Both the position numbers and the translations under genes were made by a program. Positions 22,209-34,950 of a DNA stretch of 64,000 nt are shown in pieces. The notes beneath the pieces were generated by a model. That model did no database searches and was not told the origin of the DNA. It saw nothing but the letters and a program-made list of their open reading frames with translations. Within the stretch, counting starts at the first letter, position 1; each line of letters opens with the position of its first letter. Source of the DNA: Tethya wilhelma (lineage: Eukaryota > Porifera > Demospongiae > Tethyida > Tethyidae); contig CAXIPT010000004.1 in the NCBI GenBank assembly GCA_964030475.1, forward strand, positions 968,385 to 1,032,384. Direction: 5' to 3'.

Positions 22209-23498
22209 CAGTGCTTCCAACAACAGGCATTGTAGCACGTGGCATTTTAGGGGGAGGAACACGAATTCTAGAAGGATCACCTAGAGAAAATTGAACATGT
22301 GTTTGAGAAAGGGTGATCGAATCAAGATCATGAAAAAGATGAAAAGCTACAAAGTAGCTATAAAGGACATGGAGTTAGTTCTCTTACCTCCCAGTACTTT
22401 ACAAACTGCCTCAGCACAGTCAAGCTTCCCAGCATTGAGGAATGTCTTTATCAAGCTACGATAGGTGGACCTGAAGCCATTCTTCTCCTGCCACTTTTGT
22501 AGGGCAGCCCTCCTGAGAGAAATAAACACATGCACATACACAGTGTAAGAGAGGTCAAGTTAATATCCTGTATGGTAGCTTTGCAAATTGAGTCTATCCC
22601 GTTTTTATTATTGCTAAACATGCACTTAGCAACAAAAGTGTAAGGAGAGAGTGAGTGATGCTAATTGGGAAAATGGGGTTTAGCTCATTTGCTGGAATTT
22701 TCAGTCTTTAAGCAATAATCATACCCTTTTCCCTATACCCTCTAGCACACAGAGCAACAGGCAAAGGTATCCGAAGTACACACATATTAAAACTCACAAA
22801 TAATAGTCCCTCAACCCAAAGGAACCGTTCTACAGTCCATCTGGTTTGAGAATGCCATCGGAAGTGAAATAATGAGATTCATGCAATACTTTTTTATATG
22901 GGGCAAAATAGCTAACTTTTGACTGCATGGTAAGGCGTAGGAAGCTGGGAAATCGGTTGGATATAATTTTAGAAAGTTAATTTTTTCTACCGACATTCTC
23001 AAACCAGATGGACTTTAATGCCTGCTCCAGCAAAAGGTCAAGCCATGAGGTACCTAGCCTTGAAATGTATGCATAATTTGATCTCTGGAGCAAAAGTGAA
23101 CCCTACGATTTTAGAGCACAAACACTCTCAAGTAAGATCAGCACACAATCATCATCTACCTGGGCACTTACTGCCATGGCTGAGCAGTCTATCTGTAGCA
23201 ACCATCATACATGAATATTCAACAGTTGGTGTAAGTATTTTGGGCTCTAGTGAATCATAACTCACGTCTGCAAGCCGAAGTTGTCTCTGTGTTGAGATCG
23301 TATGTTTGCACAGTCAACTTTTGTCAGACCCAAACACTCCGCGACAGGGCCTTCCCATTCGTCCATGCTGTTTGCGATCTGGCCGAGGTCTTTCTGGACA
23401 CCGTCATGATGGCCGTCCACCTTCCTGTCCAACTTGTCTCTGTTCTCTGGAGGAATACACTCGAAGAAGGCCTCAGCTAGTTCCTTTTGGCCTGCCAT
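22209..23498 (-). pseudogene. Gene C: truncated paralogue, Death 1 and linker only
   Basis: Three exons, 23498-23266, 22512-22388 and 22280-22209, have exactly the sizes 233, 125 and 72 of genes A and B and keep intact frames and splice sites. They encode Death 1, beginning MAGQKELAEAFFECIPPENR, and the PPPKM linker. The Death 2 exon and everything after it are absent: intron similarity to gene B runs to about 21795 and stops where gene B has its GA microsatellite. No alternative 3' exon was recognised. It is either a stump or a short gene that now ends within replaced sequence. The protein part that remains has no stop, so loss of function is inferred from the missing 3' half. Confidence 0.75.
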
Positions 23499-23698
23499 TT
23501 TCTGCGTTTCTAATATTATTCGGTTAATTAGAGAGGGAAAGCGAAATTCATAAGGTCAGATTCCTGGGTCCAATGATGTTAATTCGAGCGCCAAATTATG
23601 ACACCAAAATTCAGTTGAGAGATCAGTTTATTATTAGCAACCATTCTCTGGGCCTATAATCATAGATAATTAACCTATGCTATAATATTATCATACCC

Positions 23699-23997
23699 CA
23701 GAGGAGGTGCGACAACCGTACCTCATTGCTGAGCTGGCATTTTTCCGCACGTGATATCAATTCAGTTTAACAGTGCAAAGATTTTGGGGATTGCAGTGAA
23801 GTTCAGTAGTTAGCGTTGGTATATCATTGCTAAATTAATCGGTCAAGTGCCATGGTATGCTGCTAGCAACTATTTCTGCTCTAACTTGGGTTGGCTGCGA
23901 GAGCAAGTGTAAAACGTCACGTGCGAGGAATGCGGTTAATTGGCAATTATGCATAATGCCAGCTCAGCAATGAGGTACGGTTGACGCACCTCCTCTG
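23699..23997. mobile_element. MITE with 9-bp target duplication upstream of gene C
   Basis: Left end CAGAGGAGGTGCG and right end CGCACCTCCTCTG are inverse; similarity of the arms runs for about 45 bp through GTACCTCATTGCTGAGCTGG. ATCATACCC at 23690-23698 is repeated at 23998-24006, a 9-bp target-site duplication. It interrupts the flank that genes B and C share, so it arrived after their duplication. Confidence 0.9.
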
Positions 23998-24459
23998 ATC
24001 ATACCCTATTACTAGTACATGGTAGGAGTACTCGTGCACGTGCGCGAAAGGTGACGTACAAAGCTTAGCAGCAGCTTTTTAACAACAACAATTTTAGAAT
24101 AACCTATGATAAAATAATTATTATAATAATATTATTGCAATGGTTACAATAATAGCAGTTTTGACACGGAAGAATGTATAGAAAAGTATGCGGAAAATTA
24201 CAGAAAAACTTAGCGCATGCGCAAACAGTGTGTACCAGGCCCTCTCCCTTCTTGGCTACAGTCCAGCACTGAGTGATGCAGATCAGAGTCAGCCTGATAA
24301 TGGGAAATGAGAGCACGCCTGGTTTACGAAGCTATTGTGGACCTACGTTACAGATTGACTTTTATGCAGTTATAAATTATACTGATGGAGGCTCAGACTA
24401 CCTATGTAAGTTTTCACTTATATCAGTCAATTCTACAGTACAAGTTATATTATCATGAT

Positions 24460-26070
24460 AATCAGGGTTTTATACAGGATTTTAGGCTGTGGTGGGGAGG
24501 AAAATAGTAAGAACCACCTCTTGCTGGGGGGGGGGTCTGGTGGAAGGGAAATCCCTGGGCTTCCCCCTTCTAAATGAAACCCTGGTAATATTATGTGTGA
24601 TTAGGACTGTACATTTTATTTTGCAGTACACCAAGGAGTTCGGTTGCTACTAGCCATTTCCACTGCATGCATGTGTGTGCCACTGCTACCTGTTGACGAT
24701 ATTGACAGGCGATTGTTTGACCCACCCACAGATGCACACAGGATTGTGGAGAATAACCTCCCACCATGCATTCCACATGCATAATTAATGTAAGGCAAGT
24801 TGACTTAGTAGCTGTGGGTTTCAATTGGTGACCACAGGGTAGAGCTGTAAGGGTTCTAAGTTTTTACTGGGTAGTGTTTTGAGGGCATTGATTGTATGTG
24901 TAAGGACAGCCCTCAGTAGTATTTTCTTTTGTTTTGTTGATTGGGAGAACACATCAATGACATTATGTTGGTATGCTGGGTAATTGTACAACATTGGTTG
25001 TGGTAGCATTGAGTCCTCCTATGCACCATGGCCGACCCTGAATTCTTTTTGCGAGCAAAGAAAAAAAGACAACAGACAAAATTAAGACAACAGACAAGGT
25101 CTCCAGGATCTATGGGAGTGCCGCAGTGTTCCTACTGCCTCTTTCTTTGCCCCAGAAAAAAAAAAGAAAGAAAAAAGCAATAGAGTATACTGCCAATTTC
25201 TTCACCTCACGCAGTAATGGGTACTATAGATACATGGCAAGACAGTGCTTGTCCTACAGTTACAAAATGTATGCTGTATATGCGCATGCACCGACAGTTC
25301 AATAATATAATAATGATGTATGATATGCACAATGGTATAGACAACGATTGAAGGATTGTACACTCAGAGACACACCATGCAGGGAAAGGGGGGCGGTACT
25401 GACTGGGAATTGGCGTTGAATGACTTGGGTATGCCATTCTGAAAGCTTGGCACGTGTAACTAGACCACTGTCTGTTTGGAATTGTCTCAATTTCTTCATA
25501 CTTTGAGCTTCTTTGATTCTCTATCGATAGCCAGTATTTTCAGATCTATTTTTATTATGGGGGACCCCTGGGAATTAAATTTTAATAGTTTTATAGGATT
25601 CGTCTCTACTGTGTGTTTTGATGACATTGTTTTCAGCTACTGTTGATCTATTAGTCTGCAATAGTCGGTGGTTTCTTTTGTCCTTCTTTAGTCTATAGTG
25701 CCATGTGTTTACAACCTGAGAAAAGAAAATATATATGTTATGGTTATTATGTGAAGCAATCATAAGAAGTGTTACATTGTGCCAGCCTTCTCAGGCTATC
25801 TTTATTTCTCTTTACTTATCTGTTATACACTTTCACTATTTCATACTCTCTGTTGTAAAAAAAAAATTGATTTAAGTCCGTCTTAGACTGTATCTAGCTG
25901 AAATTGTTTTACAAGCAGAGGCAACGTTATAACAGCTATAATATTATATGTTTCCTCTTCTGCTATCATCATAAAAGTTTGTTTGTTTTTTTGTTGTTGT
26001 TTTACATTATACTTTCAAAATGAATTGATAGTTTCCACCATCTCTTTTTCTCTAATTATCATCATTTTGT
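24460..26070. other. No gene seen
   Basis: AT-rich sequence with short ORFs that lack domain signals. There is a G-run near 24527 and A-rich runs near 25060 and 25158. No splice-consistent exons or inverted-repeat ends were found. Confidence 0.5.
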
Positions 26071-26077
26071 TTTTAAG

Positions 26078-26311
26078 TCTCACGATGAACCATGTACTGT
26101 TTCTCTGGATCCCCTTTGCAAATGCTGTAATAATCGTATTGCCAGACTATGGAATGCAGTAGAACCACCCATATCTCTGTCAGACTCATTCCCAACAATT
26201 AAATTCAAACTAACAAACTTTCTCTGGTGTCACTTCCAGGACAAATTGAACCCATCAGATGCTTGCATGTTCCACATCGTCTGTCTGTGCCGTAACTGTC
26301 ATATTCATTAA
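26078..26311 (+). mobile_element. Non-LTR retrotransposon ORF2 C-terminal tail
   Basis: An open stretch reading RIARLWNAVEPP, then TIKFKLTNFLW, then a Cys/His tail CLCRNCHIH and a stop. The pattern R-x2-RLWNxLPP with a distant F-K-x2-L and a C-x2-C tail is typical of the end of reverse-transcriptase proteins of CR1/L2/Jockey-like retrotransposons. It is 5'-truncated, as such copies usually are. The following 3' tail ends near an (AAT)n run at 26570-26582. No RT catalytic core is present in the window. Confidence 0.7.
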
Positions 26312-26582
26312 TGTAATTAATATTTTTTATTTGTGTTTTTGATGCTAGTCTTACTCTGTGTTTAGTTCTTCATCTGTAATAGCTTAAGTACTATATCACA
26401 AATTTCTCACATTAGTCACCCAATAATAACCTCTTACTGAAGTCTCTTTTATTATACTTCATTCAGCTACCCCAACATATGGCGGTAGTCTGTCAGTCTA
26501 CCCTAAAGCCTACTTTCACTCTGGTTTTTATATCATCTCCTGACTCAATCACGGCTGTAAAGTTCATCATAATAATAATAAT

Positions 26583-29500
26583 GTATGTACACTGCACGTC
26601 TCTTTCTTACTAGACCTATATATAGTCAGAGTCCTTATAATATTATTATGGTATAAGTTTTTAACGAGGCACATCACATTATATATTTCAAATTGTTGTT
26701 ACCAGAGATTGCAGATGTTCAATCAATTTTAATTTACAAGCATATAATCAACAAACAAAGCTATATCAAGATGTATTAATTTTTTGTGTTGTAATGTCAC
26801 AACTATAATATTATAGTCATATAATTATTTCTTACATTATATTCTGTTATTAATCACCCAATCATGCACTCATTATATTTCAGTGAGAGTAATCTTGCAT
26901 AAATTATCGGTCATTTCTTTTTGGAATTATATTTGATCATGAATTAGCATAATTTTAACACTTCATTTTCATGTCTCTCATCAGTGTAATAGGGAGAGAA
27001 ATTAAAAAGAGAAGAGAAAAAGAAAAAAAAAACAGAACTATTTCCTTGTTTACAATTAATGGCCATGTTAATTTTGTTAGTATTACCATCATCTTCGTCT
27101 ATCTCATAGCACACCTTGGGAACAATTTTAGTTCTATAGTAATAATAATTATGGAATGTGGAGCCTATAACCAAGCACCACAGAACATTGTACAAAGTCT
27201 TAAACGAGGATCTCATTTCGTGGACAACAGAAACCTAAAACCAATCATCATTACCACCAAAAAAAAAAAAAAAACTAATAAAAGAAGTCCCTATAATATT
27301 ATAGTAACCTTCACAAAGGAACTTGCACTGGCCATGGGGACCAGCATATCTTCCCATGCGTCACTACGTACTCTCTCACTCTACTCGCATATGTACTCAT
27401 GATGCATCATGGAGAGTTGTCATCCAGCAGTTCATAATGATATTGAGGGTCAGCTATATTATGTACGTCGCTTAAGTTATAACTCACTTCTGGTTGAACT
27501 ATAGTCATATTATCAACACTTCAGTAATCACCGATGTATCTCCTCAAGTAAAATCTGACAGTTCTCTTTACAATTGTTTGTATGATCATGAATATTAACA
27601 ATTAAGGTTCACTGTAGTCAAACAAAATCGTACGTGATAAGGTAGTGGCTCATTACTACGCTGTCAGTACAGTTAGTGGATGACATTAGTTTAGGTTTTT
27701 TTTCAGAATTTCATTTCTCCTCCCACTGACTCTATGTATTAATTCATAATTGGGGCTTCTGGAAGAGCCTTGAAGAAAACTATTTTTCTTTTTGATTAAG
27801 CTCAATGTAGTGCCTAGCACGGTACTTTGCATACTGCTACAACCCAACAAATAAAAATTCATACTCCATCATTATCTTACTCACTCTCTCTTTCTCGAGC
27901 TCGTAAAATATCTGATCAAAGTGAGACTCGATCAATTTATAGATTATCACATGAAATCATTGTACAAGTGAAGGCAAAGCTAATTTATACATATCATGTT
28001 GTTACTTTTAAAATTTTTGTTATCACTCATCGTCATACACTAAGCAGTCACAGCACAGTATGGCGCCTTGTTGAGTCTGCCATTCTCTTCTTATTTAATC
28101 ATAATAATTATTATTATTTCTAATCCACTTTGAACAAAAGCAAGCACAAAAGTTTAAATATGTCACACTTAATTGTTTTGTTTACTACAGATAATCTAAT
28201 TTGATCATGACTTTGTAGTCAACGAGAAAAAACATACTGTCGGGTAAACTTTGGCACTTTAGTAAAGGAGGATAAATACAGTCACCGATTGTTGCAAGCT
28301 AATAGATTGACAGTAGCTGAACCCAATGTTGTTAGGACACGTAGTGGAGACTACAGAATCGTATAAAGTTAAAGGTGGGTAGGAGAAAACATACAAAAAA
28401 AAAAGAAAGAACACATAGAACAAAGAAATTAGCAAAGAAAAACATGAAAAAAAGATAAAATTATAGGTGACTAGACTGGATACTGACTATATCAAAAGAG
28501 AATCAAAGACGGTCTAGATATTTAAAAAAAAAAAAAGGAAGAAAAAAGAAAAAAAAAGCTAGACTGTTCTGACAGTGCATTATTACATGTGGGTGGGAAT
28601 TTAGATTTGGTATATAATGTCCAAGACTTCCTGTGCCATTCCCTGTGCTCCTCCCTAACCCCCTCTGGTTCTCTGATACTCATCCTTCTTTCAAGCTTAT
28701 CCATTGTTTGATCACATGGGTGCAGCTAATGTTTAATTTGTGCATGTCATATTAATTTTTACCTACAAATGATAGTAGCTAAAAAGTAGAGACAATCTTT
28801 AAGGGGGTGCATTAATTGGATCGTGAGGCACACTTTCACACACACTCCAACACATGCTCGACATAAACGGCACTAACAATCCATCCCCTCGACCCCTCAC
28901 CCTCATGTCCCTACCTCTGGTAGGCCAGCTGATGTCATGACACACACGTCCTCAGCGTCGTCTAGACCACAGCACATACCTGTCCTTCACCACCTCCACC
29001 TACTATTCCATATCCTTAGGGGCATCCAGGTGCTGCAGGAAGTTATTAGAATTGAAAAAGGTACATATAATCAAATGAAATCCAAATAGAAGCCCTTCAT
29101 AATTAAAACGGGTAACAGTCAAGGCCTGCAATGTTTGCGTTCTTAATTTTAACTGACAGGAACACTGTTTATCTCTCCTAACTAGTCCTAAGCGCTGTAA
29201 CCTGCTAAATGGTCCCTTGAATTGTCTCTTGATAAGATATCGACATGTATACAGAAAAAAGAATATTGTACCATAATTTCAGATGTACAGGTTATTTTCT
29301 GATACAGGCTGAGAATCCTCTTGAGCAATTGCAGCCTCCTGCTCCTTCCCCTCCAGCCTTCTATAAAATTTTCTGGGGAGCAAGGACCCCTTCATCGGGC
29401 AGGTTGGAATTGATTGGGCTTAGAAGGCTATCGTATATAGTTCGTCTGGTATAGATCTAGATCACGATTGATGCTGTCTTCTCTGCCCAGCGAGTGCATG

Positions 29501-29600
29501 CCCATGTAACCCCCTACAGCAAACCTCTTCAAAGGCCTATAATTATATACGTATTTATTTCTGTCTCGGTTCCGGCTTCTTCTGTCATAAAGACTCCCTC
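26583..29600. other. AT-rich, no confident gene
   Basis: Contains poly(A) runs (27260, 28390, 28525) and simple sequence. 28900-29040 has a Gly-rich reading on the minus strand (YGIVGGGGEGQ) next to a GTATGT donor but with a stop in the same exon, so it may be a worn exon of the unknown gene to its right. 29270-29540 repeats strings also found at 30415-30540 and 31470-31540 (CAGCAAACCTCT, TACAGGTTATTTTCT). No complete gene is seen. Confidence 0.45.
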
Positions 29601-32600
29601 CCACTTCTCCTGGTTAGTTGGTTGAACGGCTATTACCATGTTAGGGTTGGTTTTGAAGAATACTGACAAAGAGTGATGCTACAGGGAGAAATGAAAAGCA
29701 AGCAGTTCAACTTTGTTTGCGTGCGTACGTACTGGCAATAGTTACTAACATTTTGATGTAATAACAATTGCTATACATACGATTACAAAAGCATGATTAA
29801 TTACTTACGTTTGAATCAATGCTTCCCCCATAGTATCTAATGTATCTTTGATCTCAGCCCTCAGGTTCATATCAAAGAAGTAAGAAGAGTCTTTTTTGAG
29901 CTGTATACATGTTAAAATCATTATCATTTTTATAAACTAATGGCTAAATTTTGCTCCAAAACTAGTCAATTAAGATAGACCTATACATGTTACAGTAGAC
30001 TGTTTTGAACTGTGGACACTTCGGAACGCACACAGCCATGGTATTAACCCTTGGCACGTGCCAGATGCACAGCAATGGTTATACAGTAGTCGTTTTGTAG
30101 TCTCTCATAGCCAGATCCCTTTGGCGGAGCGAAAGGTGTCTGGCTAAGCAAGACTAGTCGTTTTGTATGCCGTCTATCTGATAGATTTTTTGTTCTCTCT
30201 ATTATATCTCATATCTCAAGAACGGAAGGGTTTGTCTCTGAGCACTAAGCTTCGAGGCCACACGGTCTGCTAATCACGCTCATTTCTTAGTCTGCGTTTA
30301 TATTTAGAATTGACTAAAAGATGCCACATAAGTCATTTTCACTTGGCAGACTGAACAGAAGCATGCAGAATTAAAGAGTTGAGGGGCAACTGACTTACTT
30401 TATAGGTAAATTTAACACTATACTCTTCAGAGGTACAGGTTATTTTCTTACAGGTCTAGAATTCTCCCCAGCGAATTTAATTGGGAGGCTAATAGTGTCT
30501 TTTGAGGCTGGGGGAGAACCAGGAGGCTGGACGACTTCATCTGGAAGGTCGGCGGAATAATTATTCAGAAGATCATCATCAAACTGCTCATGAGGTAGAT
30601 CTAGATTATGGTGGTGGTTAAGTGTTGCTGTCTTGACCGTTGCTGCAGTACATACAGAGAAATAAACATTATAATAATTATTAGCTATACATAGACTACA
30701 CATATATTAATATTGTATAGGTGCACGCATGTGCTAAGGATCACAAGATTCTTGTTTAAAGCCATGATTTTAATAGCTACCTACCAAAAGCTTTATTTCC
30801 CCCTTTATATGGTTGGGAGGTATGAGGTATGATAATTATTCAAGCTAACAGCCAGCTTTTGACAGGTTTTGGGTTAACAAATTAGTTATTTATTCAAGCT
30901 AACAGCCAGCTTTTGACAGGTTTTGGGTTAACAAATTAGTTACTGTTGTTCAACACTTACTGGGTCATTTGTCTGCGGTTGACCTGGCTCTTCCAGCACG
31001 CCAAGAGCACACTCATGGTCCCTCGTAGTCACACCTGTAGGTGAAAATTAATGCAAGATTACGGAAAAGATCGACTATGATATCATACACCGAACATACA
31101 AGATAGAGACACCCTCTGAACAGATAAAGGGCAAAGTCCCAATGTGTTTTTTGTTCAGCGTTTTGACTGTAATGCTACTGTATAACAACATTTCTGAATA
31201 CATGTATCATTGTAAAGACACAACAATGTGTACACTAGCTGCAGCATGGTCAAAGAAAAAGGTCAGTGGTACACAAAACATATAGCTACATAACTACAAC
31301 TATAGGGGAAAAAAGGAAAAATGACAAAGAAGGCATTAGAAAATGACAAGGAGACTTGAAGTAATCATTGCAATTCCCATTGTCTAGGATGGTTCAGGCA
31401 ATTCCCATACACATGTTTCTATTTTAGCAACACATGTATACATGCATGTCATGTATATATATATAGATGATCTCCGCCCAGTGCATGCCCATATATGTAA
31501 CCCCCTACAGCAAACCTCTCCAAAGGCTGGCTGTACAAGACAAAGCCTGGCCTATGAATGGTGGTTACTATAATTTACTATACTACTATATATACTTTAA
31601 ACTTACGCTGTAGAGGGAATAGGGCCATGGGGAGTCTCTCGACCTTGCCCTTGGGGTTAAACCGCTGCATGCACAGATGCAGGCACGACTCCTCCATCAA
31701 CTGCATATTAACAAAAAGTGCATAATCCTAACAACACATGGCATGGTGACATCACTAACATGAGTATATTATACCAGTCACGATAAAACTAATAGTACGG
31801 AAAAAATTGTCGTGCATGCAGTATAATAATAACTTACAGTGTTGCTTCTTGATGTGGTTGAAGAAATTGTTTCCTTCAGGCCGCCGCGAGGCTTTGCTTC
31901 CCACCTTGTACTTGAGTACAAAGTGGTTGGGCTGTAGTTTAATAGTAAAACGCACTTTGCATAACAACAGATCAATATGTACCGTACAGTTAAGGCCCCC
32001 CTTTAAATGATATGTGCCACCTGTGCCAGACAGGCACCTCAAAATTTTTACACCAACTTATGCAAAAATGCCATCTAGAAAAACACACACCATGCACCAG
32101 GCCTATATTATATAATTTTTGACTTCCCAAAAATTCACTTTCTGGGTTAAACACCTTCTGTGCCCTTCATTATCAGTGACAGTACACAGAGAACTGAAGT
32201 AGGCCAGGACTGACTCCTCAGTGTACAATTTGAAAATGTTTCGTCCCGGGATGACTCACTGTGACCCTCTCACAATGAACATTAAGGTGGCAGGGCTGTT
32301 TCTGCATGCAATACATAACACATGATTATGTTAAGAAACTTACATCGCTTGTAGAGCAGGCCGGGCAGAGGAACTCTAGACTATAGTGTCCAGGGGGTTG
32401 TCCTCGTCATCCTCAACACCCCACAACCTCTCCACTTCTCTGCGACTAAACTGGAAGAACAAAATACAAGATAGTAGAAAATTAGTAACAGTCACTGTTA
32501 TATGAGTGTTAATTACATGTGTTTCCAACTACACTGTCACAAGGGTACATATAATTATTTTAAGTTTACTGAGTCTAGTCCGCACTGCTGGCAACTCCGA

Positions 32601-32688
32601 GCCGCAGTGACCGGCAGTGGCACCGACGGTGGCCGGGCACCGACTCGAAAATGACTCGGCGGGTCTGCAACTAACTTACAGTAGGCAT
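29600..32688 (-). pseudogene. Unrecognised multi-exon gene, probably damaged
   Basis: A run of splice-bounded open exons reads on the minus strand: 32688-32680 (MPT, a possible start), 32450-32344 (FSRREVERLWGVEDDEDN..., ending LEFLCPACSTSD), 31931-31838, 31700-31607, 31034-30961, 30642-30452, 29900-29809 and perhaps 29680-29550. Exon pair 31700/31034 joins in frame. The second exon needs one extra base near 32380 to pass from ...LDTIV to LEFLCPAC, so it holds a frameshift or a base error. Phases between some other exons do not match, so exons are missing or the gene is decayed. Visible features: a CPAC Cys pair, an acidic Asp/Pro segment (LPHEQFDDDLLNNYSADLPDE) and no signal peptide. I do not recognise the family. 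Confidence 0.4.
30841..30945 (+). repeat. Tandem duplication, 54-bp unit, two copies
   Basis: CAAGCTAACAGCCAGCTTTT through AACAAATTAGTTA occurs at 30841 and again at 30895. It lies in an intron between the exons at 31034-30961 and 30642-30452. Confidence 0.9.
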
Positions 32689-33372
32689 GTTGCTGTTCCA
32701 CGGGGGAGGTCAAAGCTGCCACGGTCAAACAACACTGAAGAGCTGAGCTATAAAAGCCTTCGGAACTTGGAAACTTGACTCAGAGGTTGAGATGCGGGCA
32801 GGGCGGCCGTTCCACTCCGAGCTGGGTGGGGAGGTTCTAGGACTCTAGGTCAAAGCTATAAAGAGCAAGCTTAAGAGCACTGTAAAGTTGAATACTTCGC
32901 ACAGACTTTGAATCGTTTGATACACCGACCGTCAGACTCACTGATCCTTTCTAGACAGTATTATGCAAAAAATTTTGCTTTTATACCAGGCAGTTTCCTA
33001 GTCTGGAGTATCCAGACCCTTTAGCAGTTTCCTGGGTAAATTTTTTTGAAATTTGGCGGCAACTGACGTTTTATTAGCATTCCGTCCGTATAGTCTAATT
33101 ATCGGAACTAAATAATATTAAAATACATAATATGTACATCAGGAGGAAAGCTACGGCTAGCTAGATCATCATGCATCTTGAAGAATTTACCAAATATTGA
33201 CCAAGAGGAAATATGACTGGGAGACGAAAAATCCTTTAATACAATAGTACGTGAACTAATGTAGGTGGCCCAGGCTTGCATCTCACCATAGATAACATAC
33301 TCAGGCTATATCTATAGCCAGAGAATTTATTGTTCACGATTAGTATGATCTTAAGTCTTTGACCTCTCCCAG

Positions 33373-33546
33373 GGTCAAGGCAATAGCTAGACTATGTCGT
33401 CTTCTTTCACTGGATAAGGAGACCATAAACACACTCCATGAACTCATGGCTACCTTTAATACAGTAAGGAAAATTTGGCTAAAAATGTGCTCAAGATCTT
33501 TACTGAAGTTCTCTTGTGGGCCAGCTAGGTTCATCTCTAAACTGTG

Positions 33547-33584
<38 letters not shown>

Positions 33585-33977
33585 ACACTTCCCCATGGCA
33601 ACAGTTGTCATGGTGATTGAAACAACCCCTCCTACTATCATTCCAGGTGGCTTCAATGTGTGCAGATAGTCACCATAGTCAGCCCAGGTCAGCCCAAGAG
33701 GTCAAACTACGCTGAATCTCTATAAAAGATGACTGTACAAATTATACATGGATATAATATTATTTATGTTTGTGTTGAGTCCAGATAAAGGAGCATCCGT
33801 GGCATTTTTCAAGTCTGTTCCAGTTCCTCAGTTGGACAAGTTCAATAGAGAGAGGGTGAGTGTATATTGTTTCCATGGCAACACACATCATACTTACTAT
33901 TTTAGCTACACATGTACATCCTTACTCACTCTCATCACAGATGATATTAACAGCTGAAATGAAAGGACTGAACTGAC
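33373..33977 (+). CDS. 3' end of an unknown plus-strand gene
   Basis: Candidate exons 33373-33463 (VKAIARLCRLLSLDKETINT...), 33647-33687, about 33780-33859 (GASVAFFKSVPVPQLDKFNR) and 33942-33977 (MILTAEMKGLN, stop) can be joined in frame with acceptable splice sites. The last long exon resembles the opening of the Death 1 exon of genes A-C (AFFECIPPENRDKL), but the likeness is short. Upstream exons are not found. The second and later exons recur at 47534 and beyond as part of the exact duplication. Confidence is low because the pieces are short. Confidence 0.3.
33548..33582 (+). repeat. (AC)n microsatellite at the duplication edge
   Basis: A short AC array; just after it the exact 1.8-kb duplication with 47468-49269 begins. 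The other copy has a longer CA array (47388-47469). Confidence 0.9.
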
Positions 33978-34307
33978 TTAAAAGTAGACCCATTATGTAT
34001 GTGCAGTGTCGATATCCAGTTTATCAATCTTTATAGTATGGAAAATGAAAGCATACTCTCTGTATAATTTTTCAATCTGACTAACAGCATTAATTTCTTG
34101 TGGTATACAGCTATATAGCTATAAACAAAATTAACATACATCACATTATTTGCGAGCTTAGTAATAATGCATTGTCAACAATAAAACTAATACAAACAAT
34201 AAAAACACAATCAAATAAACAAGTTATTATCTAATAATTTTATGGACTCCAAAACACAGCATAATTTTTATAATTATAAGAATCATAATGTAAACACAAT
34301 AATAACA

Positions 34308-34950
34308 TTAAAAGAAGTCATCAAAGAAGTAGACATTGTGACTCATCTCCCCTTCAAAAGCAGGCACCTGATCATCCACACCACCTTTCAGTTCTTGTGC
34401 GACTTTCCAGTATCTGCATGGTACCTCAATGCTACTTCACCAGGTTGAGTGGCAAAGTTGAAGGAAACTTCGCTACGTGAACGGCGTGAATCACCTTCCA
34501 TTTCAGGCCCCGGTTTTGGCTCAGGTCCTGTTTGTGTCCCATTATTGGCCGTTTGATCACCACGACAGGTAGACAAGAAAAACATTTTCGGCTTGTCTTT
34601 GAGCCTGGGACATCCATCCACCAGCTTCCTCTCCAGGGAATATTCCTTGGTCCGTAGGGAGACTTGTCTGCTGTCTGTTCCGTAGACGACATTGGCACGT
34701 CCGTGAGAGAGAATACAGCATATAAAACTATTGTCTTCCTCTTTAACCAAATTGTTGATGTTATCAAATAATCCTTCAATGTCGGCTTTTGTGCATTCTC
34801 GTCGAATTTCCACACAATATCTGAGATAGCGAAACTATTCGACAAGATTTTCTTCATCTCTCTCTATACCATTGCACACACCATGATGAGATTCAGTAAA
34901 TTCTTGTTGCTGATAAGCAAGGCTACCCTGTGTCCATGTATTCTGCTATA
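34308..34950 (-). pseudogene. Caspase pseudogene
   Basis: Minus-strand reading gives caspase p20 pieces: ALLISNKN, then in another frame RDEENLVE, a TAG stop, RRECTKADIEGLF, the catalytic His box CCILSHG, and the Cys box FLSTCRG. A p10 piece FNFATQPGE with LRYHADTG follows, then a deletion of roughly 90 bp with a frame change, and the true C-terminus MSHNVYFFDDFF with a stop at 34310-34308. Compared with caspase D it has at least two frameshifts, one stop in the segment that reads NLVEAF in D, and an internal p10 deletion. It is therefore unlikely to make an active protease. The SWR motif of the substrate pocket is altered to ALR. Confidence 0.85.

Noticed and set aside
27827..28123. 98-codon ORF with Ser/Leu-rich start
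   Set aside because: Simple-sequence composition in AT-rich DNA, no homologous feature recognised.
34432..34857. 141-codon minus-strand ORF overlapping the caspase pseudogene
   Set aside because: It is the neighbouring frame, longer only because the pseudogene has shifted; the His and Cys boxes are in the other frame.
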